The notes below the pieces were generated by a model. The model saw only the letters and a program-made list of their open reading frames with translations, had not been told where the DNA came from and did not search any database. Made by a program: the position numbers and the translations under genes. A stretch of 64,000 nucleotides of DNA, taken from positions 496,001 to 560,000 of the forward strand of contig NZ_JAIUDA010000002.1 of assembly GCF_020179835.1 (NCBI RefSeq), in the 5' to 3' direction. The stretch is from Pantoea sp. alder81. Its GTDB lineage: Bacteria > Pseudomonadota > Gammaproteobacteria > Enterobacterales > Enterobacteriaceae. The first letter of the stretch is position 1. Every line of letters begins with the position of its first letter. This document shows positions 58,174-64,000 of this stretch, in pieces.

Positions 58174-58481
58174 GCTGCACCTGGAGTTGTGGGTAAGAAG
58201 TGATCTGGAATATATGTTTCGCTTTTGGCCTCTACAACGGCGAAATGAAATATCTGTGATCATACATGCGAGGTATCTGACAAAATCGACAAATCGGAAT
58301 GTAATCTTGCATAACATTAGTGACTTACATCACAAATCATCCCGTCATTGAGGGTGATTCAGTGCGCTAAGGCGAAGAGAATCGCAAAATTGACGTTTTA
58401 TTCAGCAGTCAGTAAAAAATCTGGAAAAGGCCTTTGACAACCCAGAGCCTGCTCGTTACTATGCGCCCCGTTCCAAACGAT
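58174..58481. other. Intergenic region with tRNA promoter
   Basis: About 308 bases. The left part should hold the promoter of the oxidoreductase (not identified); the right part has the promoter of the tRNA gene. No small gene is supported. Confidence 0.6.
58434..58462 (+). promoter_or_regulatory. Promoter of tRNA-Asn
   Basis: TTGACA (58434-58439), 17-base spacer, TACTAT (58457-58462), then a GC-rich discriminator (GCGCCCC). This is a strong, stringently controlled type of promoter, as expected for a tRNA gene. Confidence 0.88.
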
Positions 58482-58557
58482 TCCTCTGTAGTTCAGTCGG
58501 TAGAACGGCGGACTGTTAATCCGTATGTCACTGGTTCGAGTCCAGTCAGAGGAGCCA
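58482..58557 (+). tRNA. tRNA-Asn (anticodon GTT)
   Basis: 76 bases with a complete cloverleaf: acceptor TCCTCTG / CAGAGGA, D-arm with AGTTCAGTCGGTAGA, anticodon arm CGGACTGTTAATCCG with GTT at 58515-58517, T-arm CTGGTTCGAGTCCAG, and encoded GCCA 3' end. Strong promoter upstream and terminator downstream, so it is a single-gene unit. Confidence 0.98.
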
Positions 58558-58563
58558 AATTTG

Positions 58564-58592
58564 AAAAGCCTGCTTTTGAAGCAGGCTTTTTG
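58564..58592 (+). terminator. Terminator of tRNA-Asn
   Basis: Stem AAAGCCTGCTT / AAGCAGGCTTT with a three-base loop and a following T-run, starting seven bases after the tRNA 3' end. Confidence 0.93.
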
Positions 58593-58610
58593 CTTTTCTG
58601 GGTCCTGCCG

Positions 58611-58943
58611 TTAACTCAAAATAGCATCCAGCCTGGCAAGCACTTCATTCACCACAGCGTCTGGTATGCGTTCCAGCCGCTTGCCGTTCCGGGCAGCCAT
58701 ATCAATGGTTCTGGGCTGGTCGCAGCGAATAACGCCCATCGTTTTTGTTCCTGCCCATTCCAGTGAAACAGTGAAACCTGCCGTACGAGCAAAGTTTCCG
58801 CCGCTGGTGATGGGAACAACAACGGGTAACCGGGTCAGCTTGTTAAACGATGCCTTCGATACGATAAGCACCGGACGTTTTCCGCTTTGCTCGTGGCCTG
58901 CAATCGGATCCAGTGAAACGAGCCAGATTTCCCCTCTGTCCAT
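58611..58943 (-). CDS. chpB: MazF/ChpB-family endoribonuclease toxin
   Basis: 110 residues. MDRGEIWLVSLDPIAGHEQSGKRPVLIVS and VVVPITSGGNFARTAGFTV are typical of the MazF/PemK fold, closest by eye to E. coli ChpB (GHEQ, APITQGGNFAR). It cuts mRNA in single-stranded regions. ATG start directly after the antitoxin stop (TAGATG) with AAGGAG upstream, so the two are coupled. The gene faces the tRNA-Asn terminator on the other strand. It looks intact. Confidence 0.93.
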   Translation of the reverse strand: MDRGEIWLVSLDPIAGHEQSGKRPVLIVSKASFNKLTRLPVVVPITSGGNFARTAGFTVSLEWAGTKTMGVIRCDQPRTIDMAARNGKRLERIPDAVVNEVLARLDAILS

Positions 58944-59207
58944 CTAAAGGATCTCCTTGCCCACCGCAGGAGCATCAATCCATTCCCGTTCCCGTTCCTC
59001 TTCGCTGATTTCGGCGTGCGGATCGCATTGCGCCAGCAGCTCCTCAAGAGAATAATGAGGCCGTTTCTGGGGTTCAATAATCAGGCAGCCATTATTAATG
59101 GTCATGCCGACTTCGCTGTCCGTCGACAGCTCCAGCGTTTTGAGCACGGCGGGAGGAACCGCCAACATGATGGATCCGCCAACCTTTTTCAGGCGAGTGG
59201 TATACAT
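58944..59207 (-). CDS. chpS: ChpS/MazE-family antitoxin
   Basis: 87 residues from the ATG at 59207, which has AGGAGG six bases upstream; a longer frame to 59279 has no such site. N-terminal AbrB-like DNA-binding swapped hairpin (TTRLKKVGGSIMLAVPPAVLKTLEL) and an acidic C-terminal toxin-binding tail. HYSLEELLAQCDPHAEISEEE resembles the same region of E. coli ChpS. It blocks the toxin encoded directly after it and represses the operon. Confidence 0.92.
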   Translation of the reverse strand: MYTTRLKKVGGSIMLAVPPAVLKTLELSTDSEVGMTINNGCLIIEPQKRPHYSLEELLAQCDPHAEISEEEREREWIDAPAVGKEIL

Positions 59208-59881
59208 AGAGCACCTCCTAATATTATATTTTAATATAACATCCATGACGGGCTGTGCACAATTATTCATCAGATTCATGGTGATTTCCTTTTCGTCATA
59301 AAGCGTGAAAAAAGCTGTAATCCATCAAAGGGCAGACCCGGCAGTTTTCAAAGGCGGCCTTGCCGGTAAAACGGCGACCGTCCTGATACATCAGGCGCTT
59401 CTTTCAGGTCATGAAGCATTTCATACAGGTAGGAGCTTAGCGCGTAACAAAGAAGCCCGATAATAGAAAACTGTTTTTACGGTTTAAAGGATTATGGCGG
59501 TTCAGATAAATGAAATGCGAGGCGGCTTCCGGATCGGAGCTACTTCGGGGGAGCATCAGCGGCAGCGTGAAGGCCAGATTTTTCCAGGCTCGAAGTCGAA
59601 CGCTTCAGCAATCAATCTTTCGCTTTTGGGCAGCTGAAACAGATGTCTTGCTGAAAATCTCAAATATCTGCATGCGTTAAGATTTAAGAACCACACCAAC
59701 TTCCCCTGTCCATCCCCCAAAATGCCACGGTTCTTCGCTCCCCCTCCCTGCACTCTGTGACTCTCTTCACAACTCTTTAACGCCGACTTGTATGGTAGTA
59801 TTTGCAGGCGTATTTTTTCATCATTGCATTCCCGTTGATGCTAAATCCACCGATTGAGCGTGCGCTGGCAAGGAGTAAATG
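59208..59881. other. Long gene-poor region with relics, upstream of the RspB-like gene
   Basis: About 670 bases. The left end should hold the promoter/operator of the toxin-antitoxin pair. From 59280 to 59640 the sequence looks like decayed coding DNA in several frames, including a Ner/Nlp relic. The right end, from about 59760, is the leader of the dehydrogenase gene. Confidence 0.6.
59556..59640 (-). pseudogene. Relic of a Ner/Nlp-type DNA-binding regulator (C-terminal part)
   Basis: The minus strand reads LPKSERLIAEAFDFEPGKIW followed by PSRCR and a stop. This matches the C-terminal half of Ner/Nlp (SfsB) winged-helix proteins, where KxExxIAeAlgxxPxxIWPSRY is the hallmark. The expected N-terminal helix-turn-helix is not found upstream in any frame, so only a fragment remains. 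Such genes are common in Mu-like phages and enteric genomes. The match is by memory of the motif; a profile search would settle it. Confidence 0.6.
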
Positions 59882-60892
59882 ATGAAAAGTGTCGTAATTG
59901 AACAACCGGGTGAACTGGTGCTGGCGGAACGTGCATTGCCAGAACCTGCCGCAGGTGAAGTGCGCGTGAAAGTGCAGTTTGCCAGTATCTGCGGTTCAGA
60001 TGTGCACATCTGGCACGGTCACAATCCTTTTGCCAAATACCCGCGCGTGATTGGCCACGAGTTCTTCGGCTTAATCGATGCAGTGGGTGATGGCGTGGAT
60101 GCCGCGCGTATCGGCGAGCGTGTGGCGGTGGATCCAGTAGTCAGCTGCGGACACTGCTATCCCTGCTCCATCGGCCGCCCGAACGTCTGCAAAGAACTGC
60201 AGGTAATCGGTGTGCACCGTGACGGTGGTTTCAGCGAATTCGCTGTGGCGCCGGCGAAAAACGCTTTTACTCTGCCTGCTTCCATTCCCGACAAACTCGC
60301 CAGTCTGGTGGAACCGTTCACCATAGCGGCGAACATCACCGCTTTCCTCAAACCTCAGGCCAATGACGTGGCACTGATTTACGGCGCAGGCCCGATGGGC
60401 TTAACCGCGATTCAGGTGCTTAAAGGCGTCTACGGCGTGGAAAAAGTGCTGGTGGTGGATCGTCTGCCGGAACGACTGGCGCTGGCGCAGGAGAATGGCG
60501 CTGATCAGGTGTTCAATAACAGCGACATCCCGCTGGCCGCGCAGCTGGAAGGCGTGCAGCCAACACTGATCATTGATGCCGCTTGCCATCCGACCATCCT
60601 GGCCGAAGCCGCCGCCCTCGCCTCTCCGGCGGCGCGGATTGGCCTGTTGGGCTTCTCCGGTGAACCTTGCAGCATCACGCAGCAGGCGTTAACCAGCAAA
60701 GAGCTGTCGCTGTTCACTTCACGTCTCAACAGCAATCGCTTCCCGCAGGTGATTGAGTGGATGGAGAAAGGTCAGATCCAGCCAGAGAAATTAGTCACCC
60801 ACTATTTCCCGCTGGCCGAGATTGAAAAAGCGATGACGCTGTTCGAAAAAGATCCGCGCACCTGCTGCAAAGTGATTCTGCACATGGGTTAA
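59882..60892 (+). CDS. rspB: Zinc-dependent alcohol/sugar-acid dehydrogenase (RspB-like)
   Basis: 336 residues from the second of two adjacent ATGs, which has the better spacing (six bases) to AGGAG. Medium-chain dehydrogenase: catalytic zinc ligands Cys37 (ICGSD), His59-Glu60 (GHEF), and structural zinc Cys89, 92, 95, 103 (CGHCYPCSIGRPNVC). Nucleotide fold GAGPMGLTAIQVLKG. Long stretches equal E. coli RspB (NPFAKYPRVIGHEFFG; ERVAVDPVVSCGHCYPCSIG), a starvation-sensing/sugar-acid enzyme related to L-gulonate or idonate dehydrogenases. Followed 170 bases on by a transporter of the ACS family and a mannitol-dehydrogenase-type enzyme, suggesting uptake and oxidation of a sugar acid. Confidence 0.92.
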   Translation: MKSVVIEQPGELVLAERALPEPAAGEVRVKVQFASICGSDVHIWHGHNPFAKYPRVIGHEFFGLIDAVGDGVDAARIGERVAVDPVVSCGHCYPCSIGRPNVCKELQVIGVHRDGGFSEFAVAPAKNAFTLPASIPDKLASLVEPFTIAANITAFLKPQANDVALIYGAGPMGLTAIQVLKGVYGVEKVLVVDRLPERLALAQENGADQVFNNSDIPLAAQLEGVQPTLIIDAACHPTILAEAAALASPAARIGLLGFSGEPCSITQQALTSKELSLFTSRLNSNRFPQVIEWMEKGQIQPEKLVTHYFPLAEIEKAMTLFEKDPRTCCKVILHMG

Positions 60893-61064
60893 GTTAATCT
60901 TCACACCAGGTGTCCTTAATCCGGTGCGTACCCGCCGGCCAATATAATAATCCTCTCAATGCTTCAGGCTGTATCAAAGCGGCAAGTGATTAAATCCCGA
61001 AAGGGATGCGATTAAACAGGCCACACAGAGACAGATTGAAGCATGACGAGGAAACGGAGTTTCT

Positions 61065-62348
61065 ATGTTAAAGAATCTACGCTGGACCCTCGTACTGCTG
61101 CTGTTCCTGGTTTATATGATCAACTACCTCGATCGTATTGCCCTTTCTCTGACCGTACCGCTGGTGGAAAAAGACCTGATGATCAACGCCGAACAGTTCG
61201 GCATGATTTTCGGTAGCTTCTTCTTTGGCTACGCGCTGTTCAACTTTATTGGTGGCCTGGCGACCGATAAATTCGGCCCGACCATTGTGTTAGGCACCGC
61301 CGTTGGCATGTGGTCGCTGTTCTGCGGCATGACCGCACTGGCAACCGGCTTCTGGTCGATGATGATTCTGCGCGTGCTATTCGGCATGGCGGAAGGCCCG
61401 ATCTGCGCCTCGGCGAACAAGGCCATCAACGGCTGGTTCCCGAAAAAACAGGCGGCTACCGCCATGGGCTTGCTGAGTGCCGGTTCACCCTTGGGTGGCG
61501 CCGTGGCCGGTCCGATCGTTGGCTATCTGGCACTGTCATTCGGCTGGCGTCCGGCGTTCGTGGTGATCTGCCTGATTGGCCTGGTGTGGATGGGTCTGTG
61601 GTTCTTCTTCGCGGCGGATAACCCGGCACGCAGCAAGAAAGTGTCACCGGAAGAACGCGCATTGGTGGAGAAACTGAAAGCTGAAGAACCGGCTGATGTG
61701 ATCGATGCTTCAGGCAAACCGCACGGTATGGGCTTCTACCTGCGCCAGCCGATCATTCTGGTCACTGCCTTCGCCTTCTTCTGCTACAACTATATTCTGT
61801 TCTTCTTCCTGAGCTGGTTCCCGGCCTATCTGGTGCAGGCACACGGCCTGGATATCAAATCCATGAGCATCACCACCATGATCCCGTGGATTGTGGGCTT
61901 CGTTGGTCTGGCATTGGGTGGTTGGATCTCCGATAAGATTTTCAACATCACCGGCAAACTGCTGTTATCCCGCAAAATCGTTCTGGTGGTTTCATTGCTG
62001 GCCGCAGCAATTTGTGTGGCGCTGGCAGGTACGATTAAAGAAGTGCACTCGGCAGTGATCATGATGTCGATCTCCATCTTCTTCCTGTACATCACCGGCG
62101 CGATTTACTGGGCGATTATTCAGGATGTGGTGCACAAAAGCCGTGTCGGCAGCATCAGTGGCTTTATCCATCTGATTGGTAGCCTGTCCGGGATTATCGG
62201 CCCTATCGTCACCGGCTTTATTGTGCAGAACACCGGCAAGTTTGACAGTGCATTTATTCTGGCCGGAGCCGTGGCGGCAGTGGGCGCGATACTGGTACTG
62301 TTTGTTATCCGCGAACCCAAAACCACCGATAAACCGGTAGCTGTTTAA
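61065..62348 (+). CDS. MFS transporter, anion:cation symporter (ACS) family, sugar-acid uptake
   Basis: 427 residues, twelve membrane helices. N-terminal RWTLVLLLFLVYMINYLDRIALSL with NYLDR is the ACS-family signature; motif A reads GGLATDKFGP. Relatives (ExuT, GudP, DgoT) import hexuronates, glucarate or galactonate with protons. ATG with CGGAG eight bases upstream. It lies between two dehydrogenases and probably brings in their substrate. The exact acid is not known. Confidence 0.9.
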   Translation: MLKNLRWTLVLLLFLVYMINYLDRIALSLTVPLVEKDLMINAEQFGMIFGSFFFGYALFNFIGGLATDKFGPTIVLGTAVGMWSLFCGMTALATGFWSMMILRVLFGMAEGPICASANKAINGWFPKKQAATAMGLLSAGSPLGGAVAGPIVGYLALSFGWRPAFVVICLIGLVWMGLWFFFAADNPARSKKVSPEERALVEKLKAEEPADVIDASGKPHGMGFYLRQPIILVTAFAFFCYNYILFFFLSWFPAYLVQAHGLDIKSMSITTMIPWIVGFVGLALGGWISDKIFNITGKLLLSRKIVLVVSLLAAAICVALAGTIKEVHSAVIMMSISIFFLYITGAIYWAIIQDVVHKSRVGSISGFIHLIGSLSGIIGPIVTGFIVQNTGKFDSAFILAGAVAAVGAILVLFVIREPKTTDKPVAV

Positions 62349-62361
62349 CCGTTTTGATGAG

Positions 62362-62385
62362 AACGGGGCGCTTAGCGCCCCGTTT
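62362..62385 (+). terminator. Hairpin between the transporter and the dehydrogenase
   Basis: Ten-base stem AACGGGGCGC / GCGCCCCGTT with a three-base loop, followed by TTGC. It starts 14 bases after the transporter stop and may attenuate expression of the downstream gene. Confidence 0.65.
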
Positions 62386-62401
62386 GCTAAAAGGAAAACG
62401 C

Positions 62402-63862
62402 ATGTTAGAGCTTGAACGCCTTCCCGCTGACGTACAACGCCCCACTTATGACCGCAGCCAGTTAAAAACCCGCATGGTACATATCGGTTTTGGTGCCTTC
62501 CATCGTGCGCATCAGGCACTCGCCAGCGATAAACTGGCGGCCGAAGGCAGTGATTGGGGTTACTGCGAAGTCAATCTCAACAGCGGTGCTTTGATTGAGG
62601 CGCTGCGTCAGCAAGACCTGCTTTATACCCTGACCGAAATGGCAGATGACAGCCTGCACACCCGCGTGATTGGCGTGGTGACGCAAGCGCTGCATGGCAA
62701 AGGCGACGGTATTGATGCGGTGATTGAGGCGATGAGCCAGCCGGATGTGGCGATTGTCTCGATGACGGTGACCGAGAAAGGCTATTGCTATATGCCTTCC
62801 AGCGGCAAGCTAAATCCGGATCATCCCGATATTGTGCATGACCTGGAAAACCCTGCGCAGCCACGCTCGCTGCCGGGCCTGATTCTGGCGGCGATTATGC
62901 GTCGTCGCGAGCGTGGTTTAGCACCGTTCAGCGTCATGTCCTGCGATAACATGCCGGAGAATGGCCACGTCACCCGCAACGTCATCATCCAGCTGGCAGA
63001 ACGCCACAGCCATGAACTGGCGGAGTACATTCAAACGCACATCACCTTCCCGTCCACCATGGTGGATCGCATTGTCCCCGCGATGACTGATGCGGCATTT
63101 GATGCGCTGGAAGCACGCTTAGGCAGTAGCGATCCGGTGGCGGTTGAAGCAGAACCCTTCTTCCAATGGGTCATCGAAGATAATTTCGTTAATGGCCGTC
63201 CGGCATGGGAAAACGCCGGAGCCGAACTGGTCAGCGACGTGCTACCGTTCGAAGAGATGAAGCTCCGCATGTTAAATGGCAGCCATTCGTTTTTGGCTTA
63301 TCTCGGCTTCCTGGCCGGATATGAACACATCAGTGATTGCATGGCCGATAGCAACTTTCGCACGGCAGCACGCGCGCTAATGTTGCAGGATCAGGCTCCG
63401 ACGCTGCGCACTAAGGGTGTCGATCTCACCGCCTATGCCGATTCGCTGATCGCGCGCTACGAGAACCGCGCCATCAAGCATCGCACCTATCAAATCGCTA
63501 CCGACGGCACGCAGAAGCTGCCGCAGCGTTTGCTGGACAGCGTGCGCTGGCATCTGCGCAACGGCACATCCTGTGACTATCTACTGCTCGGTGTGGCGGG
63601 CTGGATGCGCTACGTGAGCGGTGTCGATGAACAGGGTCAGCCGATTGAGATTCGCGATCCCATGAAGGAGCAGTTGGCGAGTATAGTGGCGCACAGTGAT
63701 GAGGGCACGCAGCGCGTAGAAGCCTTACTGCGTTTGCAAGCGGTGTTTGGCGATGATTTACGTTATCAGACCGCCTTCGTTTCACGAGTGACTGAGCTCT
63801 ACAAGCAGCTGAATACGCAAGGCGCACGCGCCACGGTACAGGCCCTTGTGACGCAGGCATAA
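62402..63862 (+). CDS. Mannitol dehydrogenase-family oxidoreductase (YdfI/fructuronate reductase-like)
   Basis: 486 residues from the ATG at 62402, with AAGGAAAA upstream; longer starts lack this. Polyol-specific long-chain dehydrogenase: N-terminal MVHIGFGAFHRAHQA (dinucleotide loop) and the catalytic KLRMLNGSHSFLAYLGFLAGY near 300 (Asn and His of the K-x5-N-x2-H type site; here Lys is in MKLRMLNGSH). Length equals E. coli YdfI, which lies by rspAB; UxuB (fructuronate reductase) is the alternative. It would interconvert mannonate/fructuronate or a similar pair. The mannonate dehydratase gene (rspA/uxuA) that usually completes such loci is not in view. Confidence 0.9.
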   Translation: MLELERLPADVQRPTYDRSQLKTRMVHIGFGAFHRAHQALASDKLAAEGSDWGYCEVNLNSGALIEALRQQDLLYTLTEMADDSLHTRVIGVVTQALHGKGDGIDAVIEAMSQPDVAIVSMTVTEKGYCYMPSSGKLNPDHPDIVHDLENPAQPRSLPGLILAAIMRRRERGLAPFSVMSCDNMPENGHVTRNVIIQLAERHSHELAEYIQTHITFPSTMVDRIVPAMTDAAFDALEARLGSSDPVAVEAEPFFQWVIEDNFVNGRPAWENAGAELVSDVLPFEEMKLRMLNGSHSFLAYLGFLAGYEHISDCMADSNFRTAARALMLQDQAPTLRTKGVDLTAYADSLIARYENRAIKHRTYQIATDGTQKLPQRLLDSVRWHLRNGTSCDYLLLGVAGWMRYVSGVDEQGQPIEIRDPMKEQLASIVAHSDEGTQRVEALLRLQAVFGDDLRYQTAFVSRVTELYKQLNTQGARATVQALVTQA

Positions 63863-63960
63863 GTGCCTTCACAAATGTGTAGCGCAGATGCAGCGTGCTG
63901 ATTAGACTGAACCTTTCTCATCAAGCTGGCGTAGGCCAGCCGTAATACGGATATTGCTGC

Positions 63961-64000
63961 ATGTCGATTGCCTATACCATAACCACCAGCGAACCCGTAA
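63961..64000 (+). CDS. Possible start of the next gene, cut by the window edge
   Basis: An ATG at 63961 opens 13 codons (MSIAYTITTSEPV) before the right edge. Only a weak purine-rich stretch (CGGAT) lies upstream, and nothing can be said about the product. The 98 bases between the preceding stop and this ATG hold no clear signal. Confidence 0.3.
   Translation, partial: MSIAYTITTSEPV

Noticed and set aside
59281..59460. Possible remains of a further mobile gene left of the Ner/Nlp relic
   Set aside because: Short stretches read as protein-like in shifting frames, but none matched a family I can name.
59760..59881. GntR-type operator before the RspB-like gene (TTGTATGGTAGTAT)
   Set aside because: Suggestive of a regulator site, but no clear dyad; not strong enough to list.
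1..64000. CRISPR arrays, intact prophage or insertion sequences
   Set aside because: No regularly spaced repeats, transposase genes or phage structural genes were seen anywhere in the window.

Overview
The window looks like the chromosome of an Erwiniaceae bacterium, most probably Pantoea (or a close Erwinia). The backbone has the order known from E. coli, yegH-asmA-dcd-udk-yegE-yegD-mdtABCD-baeSR-trhP(yegQ)-cyaR-yegS. Beside it stands an exopolysaccharide (EPS) operon of the amylovoran/stewartan type (amsG, wza, wzb, wzc, glycosyltransferases, amsF, amsJ, amsK, wzx, then galF and galE). No species can be named from sequence reading alone.

Layout. (1) 1-11.3 kb, minus strand: an AT-rich O-antigen cluster of the ABC-transporter, polymannose type. 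It holds manC and manB (GDP-mannose supply), wzm and wzt (export, with a C-terminal glycan-binding domain on Wzt), a WbdD-like chain-terminating methyltransferase, a three-domain WbdA-like mannosyltransferase, a WbdB-like transferase and the first 116 codons of another transferase. Gene order, the three-domain WbdA and the methyltransferase-only WbdD resemble the E. coli O8 system. (2) 11.8-13.7 kb: galE and galF. (3) 14.3-29.2 kb, minus strand: the EPS operon. Both polysaccharide operons carry a perfect ops core within a JUMPstart-like element (RfaH recruitment), and the EPS operon also has an RcsAB box. No wzy polymerase gene is present in the EPS operon. Several intrinsic-terminator-like hairpins lie inside it, which fits RfaH-dependent read-through. 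(4) 30-56 kb: the conserved backbone, with accessory insertions: a PAP2-like phosphatase, an OprB-type porin, an aldo/keto reductase, and a VapBC toxin-antitoxin module set between mdtC and mdtD. (5) 55.9-57 kb: the small RNA CyaR with a CRP-dependent promoter, then yegS. (6) 57-59.9 kb: a Gfo/Idh/MocA oxidoreductase, tRNA-Asn(GTT), a ChpSB (MazEF-type) toxin-antitoxin pair and a relic of a Ner/Nlp-type regulator, together an eroded tRNA-side insertion spot. (7) 59.9-63.9 kb: a sugar-acid locus with a RspB-like dehydrogenase, an ACS-family MFS transporter and a mannitol dehydrogenase-family oxidoreductase.

How it works together: manB/manC and galE/galF feed nucleotide sugars to two separate cell-surface glycans. 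The O-polysaccharide is extended in the cytoplasm, capped and exported by Wzm/Wzt. The EPS repeat unit is started by AmsG, flipped by Wzx and exported through Wza/Wzc/Wzb. MdtABC/MdtD/BaeSR is an envelope-stress-responsive efflux unit. Start codons were moved inward from the longest reading frame wherever a ribosome binding site or family alignment called for it.
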